From positions 6,153,349 to 6,217,348 of the forward strand of contig CM038918.1 in NCBI GenBank assembly GCA_021904315.1: DNA of 64,000 nucleotides, read 5' to 3'. The translations under genes were made by a program, and so were the position numbers. Shown piece by piece: positions 35,337 through 45,545 of the stretch. Origin of the DNA: Sphagnum magellanicum (lineage: Eukaryota; Streptophyta; Sphagnopsida; Sphagnales; Sphagnaceae). Under the pieces are notes generated by a model. That model saw only the letters and a program-made list of their open reading frames with translations. It was not told the origin of the DNA and did not search any database. The number at the start of each line of letters is the position of its first letter. Position 1 is the stretch's first letter.

Positions 35337-36817
35337 GGATGATGAGGAAAGCCATGGAATTGTCCCAATTGATCCAAAGACGATTCGTTGTCATAGATGT
35401 CAGAGCAGCATTCATCCACCTCTGCTGCTGCTACTACAACTGTTGTTGCAACAGAGACTTCTTGTGCTGCTGCTGCACCCGAGCCACCACCACCTCCTTT
35501 TCTTCTTGTGTTCACCATTTGCTCACAAACCATTCCAGATCTAGTCATTGTGGTCACAGAGAAACTATTGTTGCTCTCTTTGAGCCGTGATTCGGGTATG
35601 TCTCTTTGAAAAGGAAGTTGTTGACATTGATCCACCACCTCTGCCTTTCTCCTTTCTGGCTTGTTGGTGGTGGTCTTCTTCTCCTTCTTCTTCTGCTGCT
35701 GCTGCTGCACTGGTTTGTGATCTTCTACTGCTGCTGCTTGGCATGAAGCCGCTGGATCCATAGCAGAAACAGAAGCAGCAGCTGAGGATGGGGGGACTTC
35801 AGACCCAACTGCTGCGCCTTGGAAATTGGTTTGTGCAAGAGGACCTCGGATGTCCCTGGCAGCTTTATCGTAAGCAAGAGCCGCTTCCTCTGCTGTGTCG
35901 TAGGTACCAAGCCAAAGACGAACGCCTTTGGAAGGGTCACGGATCTCGGCAGCCCATTTTCCCCATGGCCGTTGTCTCACCCCTCTGTACTTGTGGGGTG
36001 GCGGTGGCGGCTTTGCTCCTGCTGCTGCTGCGTCATCTTCTCCAGGTCTCTTCTTCTGCTGGCCTTGGTGCTGCAGAGTCGCAGACGACAATGCTGCTGC
36101 TGCAGACTCGTGGCTTTTGTCTTTCTTGCTGGATTGTCTCTTGGGTAAGACTGGTTTTTTCTCAGGAGCTTGCTTCTTCTTCTTCTTCTTGCAGCTCGGT
36201 TCTTTCTCGACGAATGTCGTAGAAGCAGCAGCAGTGGTGGTGGTGGTGGTGGGAGCTCTTCCGAGAGAACTTACACAATTGAGTCCACATTTCATTGCGG
36301 TTGCTGTGAAGATGGAGTGGTAGCTAGGCACATCCGCCGCTTCCTCCTCGTCTTCACTATCGGAAGAAGAAGAAGAAGATTCAGAATTTGCTGCTGCTGG
36401 TGCTGCTGCATGATCTAGACTTGTTGGGAACTGGACGTCGATCACCTGCAGCTGCACACCACCAGCATGTTGTCGTCTCCTCCTCCGCGACTGCTGCTGC
36501 TGCTGGAAGCAGCTGGTGGCAGGTTGAGACGTGGCGGTAGTGAAGAAATTGGTGGTGCTGCTGCTGCTGCTGCAGCGGAAGTTGCTGATCATCAGCATGT
36601 CTTCATCATCGCTAGAGGAATCCGTGGCATCAGGATCCGTGCATATCACTTTCACTCTCTTGGGCCGACGATGATTTCTTCCTCGAGTCATCCCCGCATC
36701 CCCCCACTCGTCGTCCTCCGAGTCTGTCATGAGCTCTCGTTTCACCACCTTCCTGCTGCTGTTGCTGCTGATCATCATCATGGGCAAGAAGCTGGTCTGG
36801 GCTGCTGCTCCTGGCAT
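34694..36817 (-). CDS. AP2/ERF transcription factor, cytokinin response factor type
   Basis: A nuclear DNA-binding protein expected to bind GCC-box-like promoter sites. CRF-clade (ERF group VI) members act downstream of cytokinin and in stress and organ growth. One intronless frame of 707 codons runs from ATG to TGA. Residues 51-73 carry the CRF motif ([20 protein letters not shown]). Residues 277-333 form a full AP2 domain with YRG at 277-279, WAAEIRD and WLG at 302-304; the Ala and Asp of WAAEIRD are typical of ERF rather than DREB. SPSSV at 514-518 matches the SP(S/T)SV motif, a possible MAP-kinase site, of CRF proteins. Lys-rich stretches (209-216 and 219-233) may be nuclear signals, and the acidic C-terminal third may activate transcription. 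The protein is about twice the usual CRF length because of Gln, Ser, Ala, Asp and Gly runs. Those runs make many spurious open stretches on the other strand. Group membership is well supported; the individual function is not known. Confidence 0.95.
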
Positions 36818-37873
36818 CGCTTGCTTGCTACAGCTCTCGGATTGCAGTTTTGTGGTTTCGGTTTTGGGGTTTTTTTTTTTGCTTCTTCTTTTTGTCAGTT
36901 GCTTCTCACTTGACCTCGACTTTTATATTCTTCTCAAGAAAGTCTAGTTGTTGATGTTGTTGCAGGTTCGATTCTCGAGCGACAACATTACAGTTACTGA
37001 AGATCAGAGCTGCAGCAAGAAGAGGACAAAAAGAGACCCATCAGAAACCTCAAGTTGTTGGGCCTCATCTCCCTCTCGTTTTTTTTCGAGTCTTGTGCAA
37101 CTGAAAGAAGAAAACTACTGCATAAAATGCAATGCAGCGGCAGGATGGAAGAAGAAGAAGAAAAAGCTTACGAGTATGAATCAAAAGTTGCACAGTTGCT
37201 GCAGCAGCAGCGACAACAGACGTTGTTCCGGCCTAGTCGATCCTCGCGCGATTTCCACAGCTACAAAAGGATTAGTGACAAGAGGAGTTCCCTCACAACA
37301 ACAACAAGACGAAGAAGAAACCCAAATACGAGTTCCTCTTCTTCCTTTCCTCCGGAGCCCCAATCAAGCAATCACCAAGTCTAAAGCTCTCTCTCAAAAT
37401 AGAACAACCCCCAAAAACAACCCAAAAAACTCTGAATCTTCTCAGCGAGAAAAAAAAATGCAAAAAACCCCAACACTCCACCACTTCAGACACAACTCCT
37501 TCAAAAACCCAACAACGGACGCCAGGCACAGTAACAGACACACAAAGAGAACCAACAACAGACACCAGCCAGAGAGAGCTTTGGTATGAATTTCCAAAAA
37601 CACACAGAAAGAAAGAGTGAAAGGAAAAAAAAAAAACACACGACAAAAACTACCGAAACACAACCTGCCAACCAACCAAAAACAAACAACACTACTACTG
37701 AGAGCAAGCAAGCAAACATGCACTGAGTGAGGGAGGGGAGGGAGATGGGCAAAGCCAACTGTGGCTTTAAAAAATTTTGGGGTTTTGTTTTTTTTTTTTT
37801 CAGTGTTGGCTGGTGTGAGTGATTGATGAGGCTGGAGGGAAAGCAAAAAGGCTTCAGCTTCAGCTCTAGCTAG

Positions 37874-37897
37874 CTTCTTCTTCTTCTTCTTCTTCTT
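37874..37897 (+). repeat. CTT trinucleotide microsatellite
   Basis: Eight CTT units, equivalent to GAA on the AP2/ERF gene strand, in the upstream region. Confidence 0.9.
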
Positions 37898-38003
37898 TTA
37901 CTTACTAACAAAGTCTGTGTACCTATTGAGAGAGCCCAAGCAAACAAAGTCTTACAAAGGAAGGAAAGTAACACAGGTGTTGTAGTGCAAAAATAGCAGC
38001 AAG

Positions 38004-38047
38004 CAAACCAAACCAAACCAAACCAAACCAAACCAAAACCAAAACCA
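38004..38047 (+). repeat. AACCA pentanucleotide microsatellite
   Basis: About eight AACCA units, the last ones stretched to AAACCA. In the upstream region of the AP2/ERF gene. Confidence 0.9.
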
Positions 38048-38384
38048 AGACAACACCTTCCACAAAGTAAGTAAAGCAAGTACCAACAACCAAAGCAGCA
38101 GCAAGAGGAGGAGGAGGAAGGGAGCTTGTCTAAGAGAATGAAAATAATAATAACAATGAATCACAAAGACAACAACACTAGTAGGACTAGTAGTATTAGT
38201 AGTTGTAGCAGCAGCAGCAGCAACAAAAGTAAAGCAGAGGCAGCAGCACCTCCAGAAGACAACACACAAAACACCTCCACCACCACCACTACAACAACAA
38301 CAACAACAGTAGAGCAGCAGAGAAGAAGGAATTAAATATGCCAAAATATTTATATGTATCACTAGTACTAAGTAATGCTAGTGC

Positions 38385-38724
38385 TGCTACTACTACTACT
38401 ACTTTGGGGTGTGTGTGTGTGTGTGTGTGTTTTTGTTTGTTTGTTTGTACCTACAATGTCAATATATTATATATTATAATTCTATGCAAAGACTATGTAA
38501 AAGACTATGTAAAGAATACAACTACTACTACTACTTCTACTACTACTAGGCCATTACAACATTGGGGGTATTTATGTATTTATTGGAGGAGTTTTTTTGG
38601 ATGCTATGAAATAAGATATCACCATTTTGCTTTTTTTTTTTTGTTAATGTGATTTTTATATCATAGCATTCGGTCAAAATGCAAGTTACATTTATTTGTT
38701 TATTTGGTTGTATCTATATATATA

Positions 38725-38758
<34 letters not shown>

Positions 38759-38775
38759 GTGTGTGTGTGTGTGTT
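38385..38775 (+). repeat. Microsatellite cluster (CTA, GT, TA, TG)
   Basis: Within 400 bp there are CTA repeats at about 38,387-38,402 and 38,521-38,549, a GT run at 38,410-38,430, and a compound TG/TA/TG run at 38,723-38,774. The TA run could be mistaken for a TATA box of the AP2/ERF gene, but it lies about 1.9 kb from the start codon. Confidence 0.85.
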
Positions 38776-40580
38776 TTATCGAATTTATTTATTTATTTAT
38801 TCCTTTTTTTTTTGAATGACACAAATGAAAAAAATCATTGCCAAAGCACAACACCTATATCCACCCCCAACCCCCAAATTTTATTTTTTTTAAAAGAATA
38901 AAAGAGGAGTATTATTAGGGGGTTAACCTAGTATCTAGACCAGTTGGACAACACTAATTATTTTCAGAAATGTCAAAAAATTCAAAAATGTGCTTTCTGA
39001 AGGAAATTTTTTTTTAAAAATCTGATGGAGTATTTTGGGAATATATCAATTTTCAAAATTTTAATCCTCAAAATAAATAAATAAATAAATAGATTGATTA
39101 TTCCACAAACATGTGTTAAAAAGTGTCCAAGATATTAGACCTTTGTTTTTTTTTGGGGGCAGTCTCAAATGCAGCCAAAAAGTGACCCAAAAGAATAGGT
39201 ACCCCCCACCTCCCTCCTCCCCAAGGGCCCCAGCTACTTGTTAGACTTTGGGGGCAGATTAGGTTTTAATTATTTTGGCAAAATAAAGTTGAGTATTTCA
39301 GAGTGTAAGTGACAAGAATCAAATCAAATACAGCCAAAGCCAATTGCAGCTGCTATTTTTGTATGTTTGCATATTATAATAGTATCATCATCATCCTTTT
39401 GCAGTGATTTTTATTTGTGCCAAGCTTTTTCATTTGCTTTTAATGGGGGACTAATAACTACCCAACTAACACACATTCATACCTACCTACTAGAAGAAAC
39501 ATCCATTAGTTTAAAAAAAACACCATATGATTCAATTTCCTTTTCCAAACAAAAGGCTTTTCAAAAATCCATTTTGTATTCATTAAACCCTAAACCCTCT
39601 ACCATCTCATTGTGATCTCAATAACATCCACTATTTGTTTGTTTTCATCACATTGCTGAGTCCTTTTGTTTGAGGGGTTTTGGGGTTTTGGGAAGTAGAA
39701 AGGTTGCATGCAAAGGGTTTTAGGGTTAGAGCTTCCACCCACCAACCCACCCACCCACCCACTCACTAGGTATTGGGGAAAGTTTAGGGGAGTGCTTCAT
39801 GTGGAGCAAGGCATTTTCTTTTCCCTTTGGAGTTGTTTTGAAGCATTTTGTTCACAAGAAACCTACCTCCCCTTTGATGAATTATATTGTGGGTGGGGAA
39901 CACAAGGTTGCAAAACCCTATACCTAGTTGTTAATCCATTGGGTTTTTTTTTGCTTGGATGGTACTACTACGATCGCTTGTGCTAGTTAACAAATATTTT
40001 TTTTGCCTACATACTATATCTATCACATGTTGGTTTTTATTGGTTCTTATTGAATCAAGTGATTAAGAGGAACAAAATCATAACATGTAAAAGCATCAAA
40101 TAGAATTTTAAATTAAATTTTATTAATTAATCAATTATTTATTTTTTAATTTTTTTAAATAAAATAAAATTTGTGTGAGACACTTTGCCTTCAGTTCCAA
40201 CCATCATGAAATATGGTCTACAAAATGCATAATTATATCAAAATTTTCGTGCTTTGTTAGAGTGTATACATCATCGGAGGAGCTCAAACCTTGGCGCACA
40301 ACCCAAAGCATAATAGATGATGATTTCCAGCTCCTACTCGGGTGGAGCACAATGAATTCCCATCATCAGTCAACCGTCAAAAGCCAGTGCAAAGTAGTAA
40401 GTACTTCTTGCAGGCCGATATCTTTCGTACTCAACTCTTTGCTTGCCATCATGCTTCCATGGTTCCTTTACTAATATATCCATGGGCAAAGAATGACACA
40501 TTGACAAGAAGAACTGACTTACTTAACGGATTAGCCTTCTTAAAGCCCATATAGTTCCCAATAAATGAATGAATGAATGA
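38776..40580. other. Intergenic DNA, no gene seen
   Basis: Contains a telo-box-like AAACCCTAAACCCT at 39,585-39,598 and CCCACCCACCCACCCA at about 39,743-39,760. The open stretches at 39,367-39,615, 39,708-39,986 and 40,175-40,474 have no domain signature. Parts of 40,160-40,550 have slightly raised CpG but no gene could be supported. Confidence 0.5.
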
Positions 40581-40722
40581 TTGAATGAATGACCTTATGT
40601 TCACTTGTAGCCCCCACATCCATTAGCATTCAATGACCTTATGTTCACTTGTAGCCCCCCCACATCCATTAGCATAGTAATGGATGTGGGGGCTAACAAG
40701 TGAACATAAGGTCATTCATTCA
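40581..40722. repeat. Large hairpin made of a tandem pair plus an inverted copy
   Basis: Block A at 40,581-40,624 (starting TTGAATGAATGACC) is repeated in the same direction from 40,632 (block B, 44-bp offset) and then appears inverted at 40,679-40,722. Block B and the inverted block pair over about 38 bp with one extra base and only an eight-base loop. Block A pairs with the inverted block over about 44 bp. The stem contains CACTTGTAGCCCCCACATCC. No flanking target duplication was found. Confidence 0.85.
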
Positions 40723-41110
40723 ACAAAACCAACCTACTACTACTACGGAAAAAACCCATTTCTCCCTCCAACTTGGTAATTATTTTTTCAACTAGTTCCA
40801 ATCATTTTTTTTTAACACTAAATAATATAGCTATCGGAATTTTATGAACCCTTAAAAATTTATAGACATTTTTTTTTGACTTGTAATATGTATACATACA
40901 TTAACCATGCATCCCATAACAAGTTTTTTTTTTAATGCGATTTTTTTTGTGATCACTTAACACTCTAAGAATTGGATCATGCTTGAAATGATGAATAAAT
41001 AAATTCACTTGGATCCAGATTCCATAGCCATGAATGAAAGATCGTGAAATTCAATCTAGATCCCAAAGCATCAATCACATTGGATCAACAAATAAAATAA
41101 AATAAAATTC

Positions 41111-41152
<42 letters not shown>

Positions 41153-42360
41153 TTATTATTATTTCAGGCGAATTTTGCATCTCTTGCAAAGGAGGTCCCA
41201 CATTCCTTGATTGAAAGCCAAGTGAAATATCCACAAAGTAGTTCAAATTTTGCAACACCGTTCTCCCATATTCCACCGTGCATGCATTACTTGTCGTGAA
41301 AGGACAAAAATTGATCACACATCATAAAGCATAAACAAAAGATGATATTTTAAAAAAAAGATAAGGTATACAAATAAAAATGGACATGCAAGACAATAAG
41401 ATTGTGGTGTTAATATACTCACAAAAATGAGAATATATGAAGTTCATTATAATCTATCTATATAGTAAAGAAGCAAGTTTGTTTGTTTGGTTAAATTGTC
41501 ATGTTAGAAAACCTTTTGATGAGTAGGGGTGCACCAAGGTGGTTTCACAATGTCTATAGATATGGTGGAAGAGTAAATGAAATATATTGAACAATTTTGT
41601 CCCAAAAAAAATAAATAAAATCAGTAATTTTTTTAATAAAATTTGATAATTTTTTAAAATAAAATTTGATAAAAAATTTTAAATATTTTTTTAGGAGAAT
41701 TAGGGCAAGCTTTTTAGTTTGTTGGAAAGCCTTTTGATTGATGAATGAGATTTATTTGGAGGTGATTTTGTAAATTTTAATCCTAAGGTAAGGGGTGGGG
41801 GTGGGGGGTATTGAATTTTGAGAAATTTTAGTCATTGGAAATTAATTTGAACATTAAAAATAATATTTTCACAACTCAACTTCTATTATGAAAGTCCTAT
41901 TCACACTTCGTGCATTTACATAGTCCTACATGGCATTATAAATTCTCTTTTAAATTGCAAAAAGCTCACCTATGTTCTCCTTGCTAATGCTTAATTACAA
42001 CATTAATCTTTTTTTTTTCTTAAAAAAACCCTTCAATACGGAGAAAGCACACCCAAATGAAATTGGCCGTTGATTCCTCACCATATTATTAACATGTGAA
42101 ATCATCTAGCCATAATATATTGTGTTATACACCCTACAAATATGATTGGTTTTTGGTTATATCAATCAAAAGCTTAACTATTATAAATAAATAAATAAAT
42201 AAAATTCAATTATAAAGGCACTCTTTAGCAACAATGTTTTTTCAATGGAAGGGAATAAATAAATAAATAAATAAAAATTTCCCTTTGATGTTCCAACTTC
42301 CAAAGGTTGGCCCATAAAAAATAATAATGTCCATAGTAGCTGTGATTTTTATGTATGTAT
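40723..42360. other. AT-rich intergenic DNA with a fragment of the 2-kb repeat
   Basis: About 41,480-41,870 resembles the right half of the 2-kb repeat in the plus direction: GGTGGTTTCACAATG, GTAAATTTTAATCCTAAGG and TATTGAATTTTGAGAAATTT correspond to text at 20,425-20,620. A TA/CA dinucleotide tract lies at 41,114-41,152. The 69-codon minus-strand stretch at 41,109-41,318 includes that tract and is not a gene. Confidence 0.55.
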
Positions 42361-42785
42361 TATGTTGTAGCTTTCGACATGAGACGACACAAAAGTCATA
42401 AACCGTTAGGCAAACAATATTCTATGTACCGGTTCGTTAGTTACTTGGATCAATATATTCCTCCTCCCTGTTTGTTAGTTAGTTAGTTAGTTACTTGTAT
42501 TGATATATTCCTCTTCCTCCTCCCGGTTGGTTAGTTAACTACTTGCACCGATATATTCCTCCTCCTCCTCCTCCCGGTTAGTTAGTTAGTTACTTGCACC
42601 GATATATTCCTCCTCAAGGGGGGTTGAAGACGACTTCGATTCCCGCCTGTCAAGTGTGCCTTACCCGAATTAGAACATAGATAAGTAACGAGCATGACTT
42701 AAACAATTTATTGGTTATTTGAGTCCGGGAGATCGGAAACTAGGGTAACACTACTACCATAGTTGGTGTACAAGAGTAGTGTATA
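42361..42785. other. CpG-bearing block of unknown origin
   Basis: This block has many CpG and moderate GC, unlike its flanks, and includes the four-copy array at 42,429-42,615. Downstream of the array the text ACTTCGATTCCCGCC resembles a tRNA B box, but no A box or cloverleaf fits, so it is not called a tRNA. It may be a fragment of a younger insertion. Confidence 0.35.
42429..42615 (+). repeat. Four-copy minisatellite, 39-55 bp units
   Basis: Each unit has CCGGTT (CTGTTT in the second) followed by GTTAGTTAGTTACTTG, then a variable CACCGATATATTCC, then a CTC run. Units start at about 42,429, 42,468, 42,523 and 42,574. The length differences come from the numbers of GTTA and CTC subunits, so the array is a tandem repeat that carries two microsatellites inside each unit. 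Confidence 0.85.
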
Positions 42786-43694
42786 AAAAACTATTGTTAA
42801 TGAGGTTTTTTTTTTTTTTTTTTTCTCTTTTTTTTCTTCCCTTAACTCACTCACTTACATGGTGGTTCTCTTGAATGTAATTTAGGTCTATATATATTTT
42901 TTAATTTTTAATTTTAAAAAGGACCTACTTAACCTAGGGGGGTTGTTCTTGGGTTTATGTGTACTAAAGTGGCCCCCCAAGTGATCATTTTGGGAACATG
43001 TGTCCATGTCCTAACAACACTCCACCCCCCCCCCCCCCCCCCCCCCCCCCAAACTTGTATCAATGTTTTTTTTGTCCCAACCAAAATTCTAACTAACCCA
43101 AACAGTAGACTGTAGTATGATTAATTAAACTATGCATAAGTAAAGACAAAGAGCAAGAAACAAGTGTGTTGGTTTCATCATCAAATCTACTTAGGGCTTA
43201 TTTTAGTGTCCTACTTGGTACACATATAAATATTTTTTAATATTATTTTAGTACACATAAATATTATTTTAGTCCACACATATATTTTTTTATCTTATTT
43301 TAGTACACATATATTTATTTATTTATTTATTTACATTATTTTTTATTTTATTTTTGTGGGTTTCATCATGGGTGCTAGGCTATGTCTTGTGTGCCCAAGG
43401 AAAAAGAATTTTATAAACCACCACACCCAATTATAGTTGAGAGAGGGGTGATGAGGAGGCGAGGTGGGGGGATACTAAGAGGTAATGGATATTTTGGATT
43501 TAGTATGATGCTCTCCTACTACAACATGATCCCACCATAACTAGACCACTACTTGCAAGTATCTACATAAAACCTTAAATTAAGGTTTCCACTAAGTTCA
43601 TCATGTGTGAAGAAGCTATTGTCACTCACACTCAATTTGTTTCTTTCTTTCTTTCTTTCTTTGCTTGCTTGTTTGTTTGTGTATGTAGGGTAAA
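42786..43694. other. Intergenic DNA with homopolymer tracts
   Basis: Holds a T run near 42,808-42,825 and a pure run of 26 C at 43,025-43,050. Near 43,210-43,330 the word TTTTAGT(A/C)CACA(C/T)ATA recurs about three times, a weak short-period repeat. Tetranucleotide TTTC and TTTG tracts lie at 43,638-43,680. No gene is recognised. Confidence 0.6.
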
Positions 43695-43853
43695 AGCCCT
43701 TAGGTTGTTGGAGGGCATTCCCAAAATAAGTTAAGAAGCCCTTAGGTTGGAGGGCATTCCCAAAATAAGTTAAGAAGCCCTTAGGTTGGAGGGCATTCCC
43801 AAAATAAGTTAAGAAGCCCTTAAGTTGGAGGGCATTCCCAAAATAAGTTAAGG
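43695..43853 (+). repeat. Four-copy tandem repeat, 39-bp unit
   Basis: The unit begins AGCCCTTAGGTTGGAGGG and ends CCCAAAATAAGTTAAGA. Copies start at 43,695, 43,737, 43,776 and 43,815. The first copy has three extra bases (TTG) and the fourth a single G-to-A change plus an altered end. The other positions are identical, so the array is young. Confidence 0.95.
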
Positions 43854-44379
43854 GGCCCTAGGATCAAAGCAAATAGCAAGACCCCATACTCATTTTGGGG
43901 AATGTTCCCTCACCTATGGGGCCATACCATGGACTTAGAAGACATATGTAGAACGTGAGGTTTAGCACATATGTAGGACGAGGGGTCTTACACCTACTCC
44001 TTATGAGTGGGGACGGATCCTTACACCTACTAGATAAGTAAGCAAAATTTATGTCACACTCTTAAAAAAAAGTAGGTGTAAGATCCTTCCTCTTTTTCTA
44101 CCAAGCATATTCATGAATATAAGGTGCCTTCTAAATAGACTAGGAAATTTTTTCAATCACTTCTATATATTGTAGGTCTATTGGAACCTCTTGTAGAAAT
44201 TTTTTTTATGGATTTTTTTAAATTGGGAATTAAATTTTTTATTTCAAAAAAATAAATAAATAACGCCTCCAAAAACCCTCAATTTTTTTTCACAAGTTTA
44301 AAAATAAAAATCACCACCCGAAAACAAAATACCCAATACACATGCCATTTCACGCACCTACTATCTTGTTTACGTGATA
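43854..44379. other. Intergenic DNA, no gene seen
   Basis: Includes related words AGGTGTAAGATCC and GGATCCTTACACCTAC in opposite orientation near 44,020 and 44,076, forming a weak inverted repeat with about 40 bp between them. No coding signal. Confidence 0.5.
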
Positions 44380-44865
44380 TATACTCCATATTGGGGGCGG
44401 AATTCTAGATACGGATTTTTTTCCTTTCGGATGTATATAGGCTTCTTGGGGTGATGAGAAAAGAGACACCGTCACACCCCCACCCAAACCCGTAATTAAT
44501 GCCACCCCAATTCCAAAATAGAAATATAAGTAGCTATTGAAGGCGAGAGGGAGGAGGTCAAGCTTTCGGGGAAAAAACCCTCCTCCGGAATTGGACTTTT
44601 TATGCCTTTTTATGCAATGTATGTATTTTTTTCGGGTTTGGTTAACCCCATGTTGTTGTTGTTGTTACTTTTGTTAGGGACTTTCGGCTGTAAGACGGCT
44701 GTTTCTGATGAAATTTCTTCAGCTTGCCAAATTATCATTAGTAACAGTGGCAGGGGGGGGCTGTAATAAGCCAGCCCCCCCATACTAACTCTTCCGCACA
44801 TGGGAGGAAAAACAAAAACCGTCTGAAAGCTCCATACCAAAATTATAAAAGCCACCATCAACCGA

Positions 44866-44902
<37 letters not shown>

Positions 44903-45545
44903 CTAACCCACACTTTGGTCAATTTTAGGGTTCAAGCTTTCGAACAACAACGGAAAGCTATATACATTACACCCCTATTTTTAATTAATGCAGGCTTTTA
45001 AAGCATGGGTTCCGAGTTTGCCTTTCCGACCCTTAGTCAAGAAGGGACGTGACAAGAAGAACGAACAATAAAATAAATAAAATTCACCAATTACCCATAT
45101 CCGTTGGTTAATCCCATTACTGACAGTTCGTTTTTAGTCGAGCACACACACCATGCATGCACCCAGTCCTTCATAGTCCGATCCGATCGGAAACCAACCC
45201 CCCTCTCCCCCCCCCCCCCCCCCCCCTGCCCGCCTTCTCTTTGCCTCCCTCCAAGTTCACCCTTAGCTTGTTATTATAATAAATTGTTTGTTTGTCTTTG
45301 AATCGAATACGTGTTTGGGCCCCCAAAAAAAAAAAAAAAATTTGTCATATGCGAACATAAAAAACACTACCATTCATTCAATGCTTTGTTAATCACCCAT
45401 ATTTAACTTCTGTTTATTTTCTGCCCTTTCCTCCTTTCAGGGATACGATTTGGTTCGATATTTTGCACAGCCGAGCAAAACTCTATAATCTAGGGCTCGG
45501 CTCCCCCACTTACTTGCTTGCTTGCTTACTCACACTCGGTTGTGT
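44380..45545. other. CpG-rich island without a recognisable gene
   Basis: CpG and GC are raised over about 1.1 kb, comparable with the gene loci, but no frame looks like a protein. The text includes a pure run of 32 C at 44,868-44,899, a run of 20 C at 45,207-45,226, and a GATCCGATCGGAAACC palindromic word near 45,180. It might be a promoter, an unannotated RNA gene or a young insertion. Nothing in the sequence decides between these. Confidence 0.35.

Larger units (their letters stand above)
36818..38340 (-). promoter_or_regulatory. Long pyrimidine-rich leader and promoter region of the AP2/ERF gene
   Basis: Upstream of the ATG the gene strand is rich in CT, with many TTC, TTG and GGTTT runs, as in long plant 5' UTRs. 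There are minus-strand open stretches of 117 (37,293-37,646) and 134 codons (37,442-37,846) that overlap each other. If the leader is as long as it seems they would be upstream ORFs, but no domain is recognised in them. CpG is elevated up to about 37,600. No TATA box can be singled out because the candidates sit in low-complexity text. Transcription start and leader length are unknown. Confidence 0.4.

Noticed and set aside
36467..36913. Plus-strand open stretch of 148 codons opposite the AP2/ERF gene, and similar ones at 35,140-35,544, 35,788-36,222 and 35,928-36,323
   Set aside because: They are shadows of the triplet-repeat-rich AP2/ERF coding sequence (Leu, Ser, Cys and His runs) and have no domain of their own.
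36950..36990. Possible tRNA-like text GCAGGTTCGATTCTCGAGCG upstream of the AP2/ERF gene
   Set aside because: Upstream sequence offers no A box or acceptor stem; it sits in a pyrimidine-rich leader.
38716..38760. TATA run as a promoter TATA box for the AP2/ERF gene
   Set aside because: It is part of a TG/TA microsatellite and lies about 1.9 kb from the start codon.
42601..42660. Possible tRNA gene at ACTTCGATTCCCGCC
   Set aside because: Only the B-box-like word is present; there is no A box at the right distance and no cloverleaf pairing.
42748..42785. Small inverted repeat ACACTACT ... AGTAGTGT
   Set aside because: Arms of 8-9 bp around about 20 bases are expected by chance at this scale, and no target duplication fits a CACTA end.
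43681..43853. CRISPR-like regular repeats
   Set aside because: The 39-bp units are directly adjacent with no unique spacers, so this is a tandem repeat in plant DNA.
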